The translations under genes and the position numbers were made by a program. From Eulemur rufifrons (taxonomy: Eukaryota; Chordata; Mammalia; Primates; Lemuridae): a DNA stretch of 64,000 nt. Positions within the stretch are counted from its first letter, which is position 1. Every line of letters starts with the position of its first letter. The stretch covers positions 14,436,193 through 14,500,192 of the forward strand of contig NC_091012.1 of NCBI RefSeq assembly GCF_041146395.1, read 5' to 3'. The notes beneath the pieces were generated by a model. That model was not told where the DNA came from. It made no database searches and saw only the letters and a list, made by a program, of their open reading frames with translations. Positions 1 through 12,341 of this stretch are shown here, piece after piece.

Positions 1-1740
1 ACTCTGCTGGGGGAGGGAGCATGAACCTGCTTTAGAAAAAAACCTGGGGCTCTGGTGCGTTTGCATGGTGGAATCCAAAGCAATGACGGGGCCCTGGGCC
101 GCCCACATGCTTGGCCTGCCAAGAGACGAGACAGACTGTGCCCTCGGAGGGGAACAGGCTTCGGGGAGCCCCTTGACCAGCCCGCTGCCCCTCTGTGCAC
201 TTTTACGATCCATGCTGAATGTCATAGGCTGCCATAAGCTGAGCCTCCACTGGGGCCTTGGCAGCCCTCCTCCTAACGCGCTTCCTTCCCGGAGGCGCCA
301 TGGCTGGCTGTCTTCAGAAGCTAGAGATGACTCCTGACCCTTGTGAGTGCAAAGACATACTACAGAAATGGGGACAGGTTCAGTGAGAGCCCGCGGGTGA
401 GGGCGAGGGTCTCCAGGTTCAACAAGGGTGGGGCTGGCTCACCCTCCTGCCTCTTGTCACAGCAGGAGGGGACGAGGAAAATTATGCCAGCGCCCGGTCC
501 CATCTTGTCCCGGGCTGTGGCTAAAGAGCACGCCCCTGTCCCTCACACTCCAACTTCAGTCCCCTCTGCCCGCCCCTCACGGTGCCCTTGGAACAAAGTG
601 GGACCTTGGCCCTTGGGGTCACAGGGACGCAGTGTCTGCTGGTTGGTCAGGGGGCACTGACCATGCGGAGTGACTGCGTATCCTTCGTCCTCTGGATGGG
701 AAATGAACTGATCTGCACTTGTTTGGGACACTCAGGGGCGGGCCCTGCCCACTAGCCATGGTGAATTCCAGAGGGACCCCAGGTGACCCGGGTGTCCGGT
801 TCTGACCCTAGTCGGGCACGAAGGACAGCTCCAGGCTGGGCCCACCACGTACCTTACATCCACAACAGACACACGCAGAGCACTGCAATGAGCCTCAGAG
901 GACCTGGGGACCCTCAGGCCCGCCCTCCGGACAGCTCTCAGGGACCTCGCGGAGACCCCGGCCTCAGGTGACGCTGGGGACATTTCCTTAGAGTCAGCCC
1001 AGGCCTTGCTGGGCTCTACACCTTCAACCCCTGGGGCCACCGGGCCATGCCTCCCCTGCCTCCCCACCCAGTAACGCCTCACCTGACTGACCCGGAGGGC
1101 TGCCCCTCAGAGGACAAGGGCGACCATGGCACCAGGAGGACGACGCTCCTCTGAGGGCCAGTGTCCACGTGAGAGCAGCTGGCTTCGCCGATTGGCCGGC
1201 GTGGCTTGCGTTTGGGATGCGAAGCAGCGAGGAGCCACGCCCCCTGCAGGGAGGCGGTCCACTGGCGGGACCGCTCAGGGTAGCTGGGGCCTGAACAGGG
1301 GCTCCCCAGGTCCTGGTCCTGGGCAGCGATGACAAGGGGCCGCTCCCCAGTGCCTCGCCTCTGGGCTCCTTCCAGCTGGCCCTTGCCCTGCGAGAGGAGC
1401 AGCCATCACCCTGAAGGTGGAGGCTCAGTCACCCCCTCCCGTGGCCGTGTGCATTCTGCACACACGCCTGTACCGTTACCCGCCGTGGCTTGGTGTCCCA
1501 CGGGTCCAGACCTTGCTGGAGATGGTCTCCTGTTCTAGGTATGATTCCGCCACTTGCTGGCTGACTCCACAGTGTGTCCCCCACAGAGCCTGCTTTCCTT
1601 CCCCTGCCCCAGCGTGGACCACCCTGGGGATCCTCCAGCCGGCATGTGGCGGTTCCTGGCCCGCTGACCTCTGGGCAGGGCTCTTGCAGAGCAGGCGCCG
1701 CTCTCGTTGAGAGCAAATGTTAGTTTCCAAGCATGTTCAC
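1..1740. other. GC-rich block with no recognisable gene
   Basis: This stretch is markedly richer in G and C than the next 50 kb and has scattered CpG. Open frames of 60-116 codons occur in several frames on both strands, which is expected by chance in GC-rich DNA. None contains a domain I recognise and none shows a convincing exon with splice sites. No Alu or L1 is visible. It could be unique intergenic DNA, an exon-poor part of a neighbouring gene or a CpG-island shore. Composition changes abruptly near 1,720-1,760. Confidence 0.4.
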
Positions 1741-2080
1741 CAGAAGAAGGAGGAGGGCATTGTCACTTTACATTGAATGAAATAGAACAGCCTTATGATT
1801 CAGCTTAGAGTTAATAACTAAATTGTTACACGAAGGTAGACATTGTAACATTTTACATGGCATTCTATAATGAATAATAGCATTCAACCCTTTTAAGTAA
1901 TTACAATCTTTTCTAAGGTAAGATTTGTTAAATATTGACTCATATGTATCTCTTTCCGATTCATGTGAATACAAAATGTTTGTAGACTCTATGGTTTTAT
2001 TTCCACATGTAAGGATTCTGGAACTTCCTACTGCATCCTAAGAACAAAATGAAAATGTGAACAGACAAAATCAAGGACAT
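1741..2080. other. AT-rich spacer, nothing recognised
   Basis: AT-rich sequence between the GC-rich block and the old L1. I see no coding segment or clear repeat family here. Confidence 0.4.
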
Positions 2081-4590
2081 TTATTTGACCCATAAGAGAT
2101 AGCATTACACAGGGCAAACCACTACCTCCAAGACTGCATAGGCAGACACATACACCGAGTTATGTCTTACCTGAGCAGAGACTCATGAGTGGAAACTGAT
2201 AAAGGAACCAATGCCAGGATAGGAAATCCTGGCCTGTAATTGGCTAATTGCTGGAGGCTTTGTGTGGGCAACTCTAATTGTTCAAACCTCCAGGGAGCCC
2301 AGTCATGAAGAACCCCTCACAATAGTGCCAGATTTACCTCCATGAGCTCAGCCAGGTACCCACAGCAGGTATGCCAGGAAAATCCGCTCATACTTCCAGC
2401 CAGGGTCGGGTGGGGAAGGAACAGTTTTTAAATATGCTAAGGCACTTTGTTCTCGTTAACAAGGCCTACCCTCAGGAGGAAATAGTTAACAAGGATCCCA
2501 CCTGTTGGGGTATTTTCAGAGCCAAACCAAAGAGGAGGAGGAAGATACCCAACTACAGTCAACACTAGCCTTCCAGGAGAAGGGAAATACAGAACTCCAG
2601 CTTGCTCTACCCATCCTGTTTCACCTATGAGGGAAGAAAACACCAGGAAACTTCTGTGAAGTTTCCAGTACAGGGGCACCGGCTCAGTAACCACTGACAC
2701 GTAATCACAGCACGCTAGAACAATTCCCTTCCCCCACACTGTACCATCACATGACTAAAGGCCTATTTGAATTAGTCACTCTTATCTGGTACATCATGCC
2801 TGGCTATCTTACAAGGTGTACTAGAAGGCAGAACACATGGTTTGAAGAGACAGAGCAAGCATCCGATCAGACATGGCAGGGATGGTGTAATTATCGGGCT
2901 GGGAATTTAAAACAACTATGATTAAAATGCTGAGGGTGCTAGTAGATAAAACATAAAGTGTCCAAAAGAAGATGGCCATTGTACACTGAGAGCTGGAAAT
3001 CCTAAGAAAAAAAACAAAAGGAAATGCTAGAGATCAAAGCCCTATAACACAAATGAAGAATGCCTTTGATGGCCTTGTTAGGAGATGCACATGGCTGAGG
3101 AAAGAAGCTCTGAGCTTGAAGTTAGATCAATGGAAACATCAAAACTGAAAAGCAAATAGAACAAAGACTCAAGAAAATAACAGAAGAGAATAACTATAGA
3201 CTGTGGGGCATACAAAACATGTAACTGTGCATAATGGAAATATAAGGAGAAGAAAGGGGAAAATGATTAGGAAAAAATGAAAAAATAATGACTTAAAACT
3301 TTCCAGAATTAATATCAACCACCAAATTACACATCCAGTAAGCTCATAGAACACCAGGCAGGATAAATTCTAAGCAAACAAAAATATGCTACACCTAGGC
3401 ATATCGTCAAACAGCAGAAAATCAAAGACAAAGAGAAAATCCCAAAAGAAGACAGACGGTGACAAACCATGTGATGTACAGAGGAACAAAGATAGGAATC
3501 ACGGCAGAGGTCTCAGAAACCGTGCAAGCAAGAAGGGAATGAACTGAAATATTTACAGTGTTGAGAAGAAAAAGGACCCAACATACAATTCTTTGCCCTG
3601 TGAAATAAAGAATTCCTCAGATAAACAAAAATTAAGGGAATTTGATGGCCGTGGAAGACATGGGGGAAAATTTCTTTAGAGAGAAGAAATATGATATAGG
3701 TCACAAACTGAGGTCTGCATTAAGATAGTAAGAGCATCAAAGGAGATATATGTTAAAGTAAAATAAAAACTTATGTTTTTCTTATTCTTAATTTAAATCA
3801 CATCTAACAGCTTGCCCACAAGCGTACCAAATGTATTCCATTACATATGCTACTGTTTATATCATATTTCCTCATTTATAAGTGAAGTGGATTACAGCAA
3901 TTCCATATGCAATGCTTCAGTGAAGGAATTACACTCGTGTATAAGTGAAATGAATGACAGCAATGATACAAGTGACAGGTAGGAGGAATTAGGATTCTTT
4001 TATTGCAGGGTACTCACACAACCCATGAGGTGGTGCAGACTTATTTGAAAGTAAACTTAGATTATTTGTGAACATATATTGCAAATTCTAGGGCAACCAC
4101 TGAAAAAGGTAACAAAAGAAGTATAACTGATATGCTAAGAAAGGAGAGAAAAGGTAATCATACAAAATGCTCCACTTAAAACCACAAAAGACAGATGAAG
4201 AGTGGAAGACAAAAATAGGAACAAAGAACAAAGGCAAAAATGGAAAACTGTAACATATGTGGTAGCTGTTTATCCAAGTATATCAATAATCACTTGGAAT
4301 ATCAATGGACTGAATATATCAATTAAAAACAGACATTGTCCCAGGTGATAAAAAAACAGACCCCACTATATTTTGTCTACAGGAAATCCACTTTAAATAT
4401 AAATACACCTATATGTTAGAAGTAAATAAAGTATACAATGTTAACACTAATAAATAAAAGCAGAACTAGCTGGGTTAATTTCAGATAGACCGGGCCTCAA
4501 AGCAAGGAAAGTTATCAGAGATAAAGAAGGCCAGTACGTAATGGCAAAGGGACCAATTCTCCAAGAAGATATAACAATCATTGAAGTGTA
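2080..4590 (+). mobile_element. Ancient L1 (L1ME/HAL1-like), 5' leader, ORF1 and start of ORF2
   Basis: The order of segments is that of an old mammalian L1 read on the plus strand. A leader-like part covers 2,330-2,850. A lysine- and glutamine-rich ORF1-like part runs from about 2,860 to 3,700. The start of an ORF2-like endonuclease region lies around 4,270-4,570. All frames are broken by many stops, so it is inactive. The assignment to the L1ME/HAL1 group rests on recalled similarity of the leader and ORF1 segments. The element continues beyond an inserted segment at about 5,510, where the endonuclease domain resumes. Confidence 0.6.
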
Positions 4591-7370
4591 AGTGCCTAAC
4601 AACTATATAGTGTATATACTTTGCCCTGGTGACTAGTTAACTAGAGAGATAACTAGTTGAAGCCAGGGACTAAAAAAACACATTCTTTGCCAATCAAAAC
4701 CACAATGAGATATCACTTAACCCCAGTGAGAATGGCCTTTATCAAAAAAACCCAAAACAACACATGTTGGCGTGGGTGTGGAGAGACAGGAACACTAATA
4801 CACTGCTGGTGGGACTGCAAACTAGTGCAACCCCTGTGGAAAGCATTGTGGAGGTATCTTAAACAGATTCAAGTAGACCTGCCATTTGACCCAGCAATCC
4901 CATTACTGGGCATATACCCAAAGGAAAAAAGGTCATTCTGTAACAAAGGCACATGTACCCAAATGTTTATAGCAGCACAATTCACAATAGCAAAGATGTG
5001 GAAACAACCCAAATGCCCATCAATACATGATTGGATTAGTAAACTGTGGTATATGTATACCATGGAATATTACTCAGCTATAAGGAATGATGAAGATACG
5101 ACATCTCTATGGTTCTCCTGGAGAGAGTTGGAACCCATTATATTAAGTGAAGTATCCCAAGAATGGAAAAACAAGCATCACATGTACTCACCAGAAAATT
5201 GGTTTCCCTGATCATCACCTAAATACAAATCTGGGAACGACACCAATTGGACATCAGACTGAGGTGGGGGGTGGGGGAGGGGATGGGGGTATGCCTACAC
5301 AATGAGTGCATTGCGCACCGTTTGGGGAGTGGTAACACTTGAAGGTGCTGACTCGGGAAGGGGGGGTGGGGAAAAAATATGAAACTATTGTTTTTAACTT
5401 GCAAAAAAAAAAAAAAGAAAATATATGGTATATATAAAAAAAAACACATTCTTTTCAAAACTACTTTTTTAATTTCTTGTTCAGATAATGTGCTAACAGC
5501 CTAGATAGTCAAACTGCATGAGGCAAAGCCTGATAGAACTACAAGGAGAAATAGGTGGATCCACTATATCATGGTTGGAGACTTCAACGTCCTCTGTCAG
5601 AAATAGCCAGACCCAGCAGGTGGAAAGTCCAGAAGGACACAGTTGAACCCAACCACACCATCCATCAATTGGACCGAATTGACATCTACAGAGGACGTCA
5701 TCCAACAGTAGCAGCATACACATTCTTCTCACGGTCACGTGGAATAGTAGAATCTGTTCAACTAGAGGTCCTTATTTCATTTTCAATAATGCGATAGGGG
5801 TATAAGTGTATATCTAGTAGTGCCTAGGCAATTACTAGAGATACTGAAAATAACTAGAAAAATGATTTAAAGAGAGGAATTTGAAATCAATTTCCTCTCA
5901 AACTTTTGTTTTTCTTGTTGAAATAAGGAACAATTCCTATAGATATGTACCATTGCCTAAGCAAACAGGCAAGTAGAGATAACTGGAACAATAGGTGAAA
6001 GGCAGGAAGAGGATAACTTGTTCCTGTCAAATATTAGTTCATTTCTGTCAACTTAAGTAATCTGTTCAGTATATTGGGTGTACCTAGTTATGTGGAAACA
6101 CCTGAGGTATCTGCAGTAACCTGTTGAGCCTGGAAGCACAAATTCACATTCTTCTTGACTCCGAAAGAATGAGAGCACAGAACTCTAGATAGATGAGTGT
6201 TACCCAGGGGAACAATTGACAAGGAATAACTGGTGATAACACAAGGGTTATGTGATGGCGGGAAAAGGAAATCCCATCCTTTTCAGTCCATTTTTCTTCT
6301 TTTAGGAATAATGAATTATTACCACAGATATGTCATCATAAATATGGAAATAGCAACCTGGAAAACTAGAAATACAAGGATTATCTAGATAAATAGTTGA
6401 TTCCAGGAAACTGAATAGTCATCTTTTTTTTTTGTATGTGGTTGACTAGTCTTTTTTCTTTTTCAGCTTTATTGAGATATAATTATAAGTAAAATATTAT
6501 ATTTATTTAAAGTGTACAATGTAATGTTTTGATGTACATATTCATTTTGAAATGATCACAGCAACCAAGCTGTTTAACATACTCATCCTCTCATGTATTT
6601 ACCATTTTCTTTCCTTTCCCTTTTTTTGTAGTGAGAACACCTAAGGTCTACCGTCTTAGTGACATTTAAGTGCACAATATGGTGTTTTTAATTATAACCA
6701 AGGGGCAAAAGTTGCAGGTATTTACGTTTGGGGGATCTAATGTAAAGCATGGGGATTAGAGTTTATAATTACCATTTCTTCTTCACTCAAAATTCTTATA
6801 TCCCGTTAGAAATGTTACTTCAAATATTATATAGTGTATATAATTTGCCTTGGTGAATAGTTAACTATAGAGATAACTATAATAGTTGAATCCAGGGACT
6901 AGAAAAACACATTCTTTTCAAAACTACTTTTTATGTCTTGTTCAAATAATGTGCTAACGCTCTAGATAGTTAGTGGTGCCTAAGTAACTATTTGAATACT
7001 ACCTAAACATAAATGGAGATAAACAGAATGAATAGTATAAGTAAGGAAACTGAAAAACATTTTCTTCTAAAATCATACTTTTATTCTTTCTAACAAAAGT
7101 CAGTACTAGAGATACCAAGTGGTAGTAGCTAACATGATTACTAGAGCCAAGTAGAAATAATGAGGACAATAGGTTAAATAAGATTTTGAAAGTACTTTCC
7201 TTAATTCTTAATTTTTATATCATTGAAATACAGTGCTATTATTCTATATATTAATAATTAGGGGTACCTCAATCACTAGTTAGCTAAAGCTAACTAGTTC
7301 AAGGGAGGTAGTAGAAAGCACTTTAGTCTCAACTCTAGCTTCCCATATCAGCATGAAATAATATATTGGT
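4590..7370. repeat. Diverged tandem repeat family, unit about 130-145 bp, interleaved with old L1
   Basis: Blocks near 4,590-4,688 plus 5,455-5,510, near 6,830-6,970 and near 6,970-7,120 share an ordered set of motifs: a TGCCTAG-like start, GAGATAACTAG, an ATAGTTGAA-CCAGG core, an ACATTCTTTTCAAAACTAC stretch and a TTCTTGTTCAAATAATG end. The first and second blocks are the most alike, and the first is split by a younger L1. Weaker matches to the same motif order occur at about 5,795-5,945, 5,950-6,080 and 7,260-7,370. Old L1 pieces lie between them: endonuclease-like at 5,510-5,790 and L1M 3' end at 6,450-6,830. I do not recognise the repeat family. Confidence 0.45.
4672..5454 (+). mobile_element. 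5'-truncated lemur-type L1 with 17-bp target-site duplication
   Basis: The insert at 4,689-5,437 carries the C-terminal part of L1 ORF2 (about 170 codons, ending before 5,211) followed by the 3'UTR with a G-rich tract at about 5,262-5,290 and an A-rich tail. ORF2 landmarks visible are the [17 protein letters not shown] zinc-knuckle-like segment and the [12 protein letters not shown] motif. A direct repeat of 17 bases (seven A, then CACATTCTTT) flanks it at 4,672-4,688 and 5,438-5,454. The uninterrupted target is preserved in the related repeat unit at about 6,905. Truncation removes the endonuclease and reverse transcriptase domains, so the copy is dead. Confidence 0.9.
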
Positions 7371-8690
7371 GACAAACAGAATTAGCCATACTTAGTGAAA
7401 CTAATTTATTGGATATAAGGCATTCATACCTTATATAAAAATTAACTCAAAATGGATTAACATTAAATGTAATACCAGAAACTGTATAACGTCTAGAATA
7501 AAGCATAGGGAACAATCTCTTTGACATTAGCCCTAGTAATGATTTTTTTTGTTATATCACACCAAAATAGTACAGGCAATAAAAGCAAAACCAAAACAAG
7601 TAAGACTACATCAGGCTAAGATGTTTCTGCACAGTAAAAGAGAAACAAAACAAAACAAAACAAACAAACATAAAAGAGCAACCCAAGGATTGGGAGAAAA
7701 TATATTTGATGAATGTAATGTTTAAAATATATGAGGATCTCTACTCAGTAACACACCAAAAAAAGGGTAAATGTGACTTAAAATATGCAAAGACCTAAGT
7801 AGGTATTTCTCCACTGAGGACAGAAAAATGGCAAATAAGTTTATGAGAAGATGCTCAACATCATTATTCATCAGGTAAATGCAAGTGAAACCACAATGAG
7901 ATATCACCTCACACCTGTTATGACTATTATCAAAAAGTCAAGAGATAATAAATGTTGCCAAAGGTGAGGACAAAAGGAAACTCTTGTACAATGCCAGAGG
8001 AAATGTAAATTGATCCAGCCATTATCAAAAGCAGTATGGAGGCTCCTCAAATATTAAAAACAGAAGTACCATACAATCCTTCCATCTCACTTCTGGGTGC
8101 ATGTCCAAAAGAAATGAAATCAGTAATACAAAGACATATCTGTTCTCCTACATTTGCAGCAGATTATTCATGATATATAGTAGAATATTGTTTAGCCATA
8201 AGAAAAAAGGTAACCCTGACATTTATGACAACATGGATGGATGAACCAGATGGAAATTATGGTAAGTGAAATAAAATGGAGAAATACACTTACTATATGA
8301 TATGAGCTATTTGTAGAATCTAAAAAAGTAGAGATCATAGAAGTAGAGAGTAGAATGGTGGGTGCCAACAGTGTCAGGGTGTGGTAAAAATTGGGAGATG
8401 TTTGTCAAAGAGTACAAACTTTCAGTTATAAGAGATGAATAAACTCTGGGGATATAATGTACAGCATTGTGAATATGGTTAATAGTGCTGTATTGTACAC
8501 TTGAGATTAAGTAATACTCTCTTAAATAGGTTAAGAGAATAGACCTTAAGTGTTCTCACTCCCCAAAATTTGGCAACTATGTGATATTATCGATGTGCTA
8601 GGTTCATTGTGTTAATCATTACACAATATATACATATGTCAAGTCATCAAGATGTACATGTCCGAAACATAAAATTTATATTAGGATTTA
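7370..8690 (+). mobile_element. Old L1M fragment: ORF2 C-terminus and 3'UTR
   Basis: A degenerate ORF2 end (an antigen-poor, lysine-rich stretch with the AATGAGATATCACCTCACACC landmark near 7,890) is followed by a 3'UTR resembling the L1MB/L1MA group at about 8,390-8,690, where the L1M phrase around ATGTACAGCATTGTGAATATGG is visible. There are many stops and no flanking duplication that I can identify. Confidence 0.65.
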
Positions 8691-8699
8691 TTAAAAATT

Positions 8700-9095
8700 C
8701 CACATGTCAGGAAGAAAGAAATGAATGAATAAACAAAGGAACATAGAGGACACATTCTCGGTAAGTTGCATACTTAAATAAACAAAATTGTAATTTTATA
8801 ATTATTAAGATATAAGGTAAGAGTCAAAATGTTACTATATACTGGAGAATATTCTAAGCTTCCCATAGACCATTTTTAGTTAAGAACTCTGTATGGAAAG
8901 TAGCACATTAAACTATTTTATACATGTGGAAATTGTACACACACAGTTTAAATTCCCAATCTTAGTTCAAGCTAGGAAAAAGGAACTGTTAATGTAAAAT
9001 GTATGATTAGATTTTTAAAATGAATATTTAAAAATCAAATATCTAATAATTTTATGTGCAATTTAATATTTAATTAAAGGATGATGCTTTGTACT
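8700..9095. other. AT-rich spacer, nothing recognised
   Basis: AT-rich, with no coding segment. Similarity to the paralogous block at 42.95 kb begins only after about 9,095. Confidence 0.4.
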
Positions 9096-9495
9096 CTGAT
9101 GAAATTACAGAGTCTCCATTTCTGTAGAATCACCTTTGAAACCTCCATAGGATTGGAAATTAATAAAACAGAAAATATTTGATGTCTGTCTACAGTATTT
9201 TGGGGACTTCTGAACCAAATCTCACTATGTCCACCACTATGTGCACACACTTCTGACAAGAGGCAAAAACACAACTTAAAAAATGGTTTAACATAGAGGT
9301 AGTCAGAAAAATGCACAGATTTCCCCAGCTACCCCAAGGGAATGGATGAGTGGATCATGTAGGCCCTCACAGGCCAAGGGGAGGACTTTGGCTCTCACTG
9401 TGAATAGATGAAGGAAGGATCACTGAAGGGCAAAGGGAATCCTCAGATAATACTTTTCACAATCTTAAGGAGAACTAATACTCAGATAATTTAAG

Positions 9496-9659
9496 AGTAT
9501 GGGGATGGGGGTATAACTACATGATGAGTGCAATGCACACTGTCTGGGGAATGGACATGCCCGAAGTTCTGACTTGCGGGGATGGGCAGGACATGGGCAA
9601 TATATATAACCTGAACTTTTGTACCCCCATAATAAGCTGAAATTAAAAAAAAAAGTATG
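9496..9659 (+). mobile_element. Very short L1 3' end inserted in unit A
   Basis: Only the L1 3'UTR from the G-rich tract to the A-tail is present (9,502-9,653). The target motif AGTATG is repeated at 9,496-9,501 and 9,654-9,659. The paralogous site near 43,590-43,605 lacks the insert and reads straight through, so the insertion postdates the block duplication. Confidence 0.85.
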
Positions 9660-9826
9660 AGAAAGAAGATGTCCTTCTATAAGAACAAGAGAAATAAACC
9701 TAGGCTTCTCAAAAATGTGTTTCATTACACCAGAGCTTCTTAATCCACACTTTAAGGTCTGGCTTCCTCCTTGACATTTGGACCTATCACTTATGTCATC
9801 TACTTCCTTCATTCACTCCCACTTAC

Positions 9827-9922
9827 TTGGGTGCTTGGATACTGTTTCCTCTCTCTTCACATTGCAGGGCTCTTTCATTTGTGTCAAAAAGGTGACTAGG
9901 TCCAGCTTAGAGACAGCAAGTT
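9827..9922 (-). pseudogene. KRAB-B exon of unit A KZNF (reading frame intact, gene broken)
   Basis: Read on the minus strand, a TAG acceptor at 9,923-9,925 is followed by a 96-base exon and a GTAAGT donor at 9,821-9,826. Ninety-six bases is the usual KRAB-B size in the ZNF91 subfamily. In the frame entered from KRAB-A it reads LAVSKLDLVTFLTQMKEP and continues to CNVKREETVSKHP with no stop, close to the family pattern LAVSKPDLITCLEQGKEPW. The KRAB-B box normally strengthens recruitment of TRIM28/KAP1 by KRAB-A. The matching KRAB-A exon at 12.0-12.2 kb has a frameshift, and no finger exon lies downstream within the window, so the gene is unlikely to be functional. Confidence 0.8.
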
Positions 9923-10057
9923 CTATTTTATTAAAAAAATGACACATGAATTTTGCTTGGGGTTCTTCAATTTTCAACTTAGTATTCTAATCATTAGAGA
10001 AGAGAGAATATTCTACAAAATTATTTTCCTAAATGCCATTTCCTGACAGCTCCTGTG

Positions 10058-11692
10058 AGATATCTAGGAAGGCCAATCTCACTGGAGTTAAGTGATATCT
10101 CATTGTGGTTTTGATTTGCATTTCCCTGATGATTAGAGATGTTGAACATTTTTTCATATGTTTGTTAGCTATTTTTATCTCTTCTTTTGAAAAATTTCTA
10201 TTCATGTCCTTTGCCCACTTTTTGATAGGGTTGTTCGATTTTTTCTTGCTGATTTTCCTGAGTTCTAAATAGATTCTTGTTATCAGTCCTTTATCTGATG
10301 TGTAGTATGTGAAAATTTTTTCCCATTCTGTAGGTTGTCTGTTTACTTTCATGACTATTTCTTTGGCTGTGCAGAAGCTTTTTAATTTGATCAGGTCCCA
10401 TTTATTTATTTTTGTTGTTGCTGTGATTGCCTTAGGGGTCTTCCTCATAAATTCTTTGCCTAGGCCAATGTCTCCAAGAGTCTTTCCTACATTTTCTTCT
10501 AGAATTCTAATAGTTTCCCACCTAAGGTTTAAGTCTATTATCCACCGTGACCTGATTTTTGTGAGAGGTGAAAGCTGTGTATCCTGTTTCAGTCTTCTAC
10601 ATATGGCTATCCAGTTTTCCCAGCACCATTTATTGAATAAGGAATCTTTTCCCCAGAGTATGTTTTTGTCTGCTTTGTCAAAGCTTAGATGGCTATATGA
10701 GGATGGTTTTATATTTGGATTTTCTGTCCTATTCCACTGGTCTGTGTCCCCGCACTTGTGCCAATACTAAGCAGTTTTAATAATCACAGCCTTGTAGTAT
10801 AGCTTGAAGTCTGGCAAATTAATACCTCCCATTTTGTTTTTGTTGCTTAAAATTGCTTTTGCTAAACGGGGTCTTCTCTGGTTCCATACGAAGTGTAAAA
10901 TTATTTTTTCTATATCTGTCAAAAATGATGTTGGTAATTTAATAGGGATTGCATTGAATCTGTAGATATCTTTGGGGACTGTAAACTAGTGCAACCCCCA
11001 TGGAAAACAATATGGAGATACCTTAAACAGATTCAAGTAGACCTACCATTCGATCCAGCAATCCCATTATTGGGCATCTACCCGGAAGAACAAAAGTCAT
11101 TCTATAAAAAAAACACCTGCACCTGAATGTTTATAGCAGCACAATTTACAATTGCAAAGATATGGAAACAACCCAAATGCCCATCAGTTCATGAATGGAT
11201 TAGCAAAATGTGGTATATGTATACCATGGAATATTACTCAGCTATAAGAAATAACAGTGATATCGCATTCTTTGGTTCTCCTGGAGAGAGTTGGAACCCA
11301 TTCTATTAAGTGAAGTATCCCAAGAATGGAAAAATAAGCACCACGTGTACTCACCAGCAAACTGGTTTCCCTGAGTGCACGTTTGGGAATAACACCACTT
11401 GGGTATCAGACAGGTGGGGGATGGGGGGAAGGGATGGGTGTATACCTACTTGATGAGTGCGATGCACACTGTCTGGGGAATGGACACACTTGAAGTTCTG
11501 ACTAGGGGGATGGGGGTGGGGGAAGGGGATGGGTGTATACCTACGTGATGAGTGTGATGTGCACTGTCTAGGGAATGGACACGCTTGAAGCTCAGACTTG
11601 GGGGGATGGGGGGGCATGGGCAATATATATAACCTGAAATTTTGTACCCCCATAATGAGCTGAAATTAAAAAAAAAATAGATATCTAGGAAG
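10058..11692 (+). mobile_element. L1 with 5' inversion (twin priming), perfect 14-bp TSD
   Basis: The insert is bounded by identical AGATATCTAGGAAG repeats at 10,058-10,071 and 11,679-11,692. The left part (10,072 to about 10,973) is L1 ORF2 in reverse orientation. The right part (about 10,974-11,678) is the ORF2 end plus 3'UTR in forward orientation with an A-tail. In L1 order the two parts are nearly adjacent, with roughly 75-90 bases missing at the junction, which is the pattern twin priming leaves. The inverted part contains the [13 protein letters not shown] region of ORF2. The 3'UTR has a duplicated segment, listed separately. The paralogue at about 43.9 kb lacks the element. Confidence 0.93.
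11414..11615 (+). repeat. 95-bp tandem duplication inside an L1 3'UTR
   Basis: The segment from the G-rich tract through GGGTGTATACCTAC to TTGAAG-CTCTGAC occurs twice, with GGGTGTATACCTAC starting at 11,436 and again at 11,531. The other L1 tails in the window (5.2, 20.9, 39.2, 39.7 and 56.3 kb) have one copy. Each copy is bounded by runs of G. Confidence 0.85.
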
Positions 11693-11943
11693 CATTTTAA
11701 ATTTGTGGATTCTGTGCTTTACTTTCAAGTATGACTGAATCAAAAATAAAGAGGAGGAACTGGATTTTAAGGTGTAGACTATATTTGATATCACTGGATT
11801 TCTAGAATCACCACTAGAGTTTTACAACTTGCAAATTATCTCAAAAAAGAAGGTAAATACTGAGGTCCAACAAAGTCTTTTTTTGTATATTAAAAAAAAA
11901 CCCATATTTTTTTTTCTGAAAGGAATTATCTGAAACTCATTCA

Positions 11944-12341
<398 letters not shown>

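Noticed and set aside
783..1335. Open frames up to 116 codons in the GC-rich left end
   Set aside because: They overlap on both strands, contain no domain and have no splice or codon signal. Length is explained by high GC.
10309..10770. 153-codon plus-strand open frame
   Set aside because: It is the antisense of L1 ORF2 in the inverted arm of the L1 at 10.1-11.7 kb.
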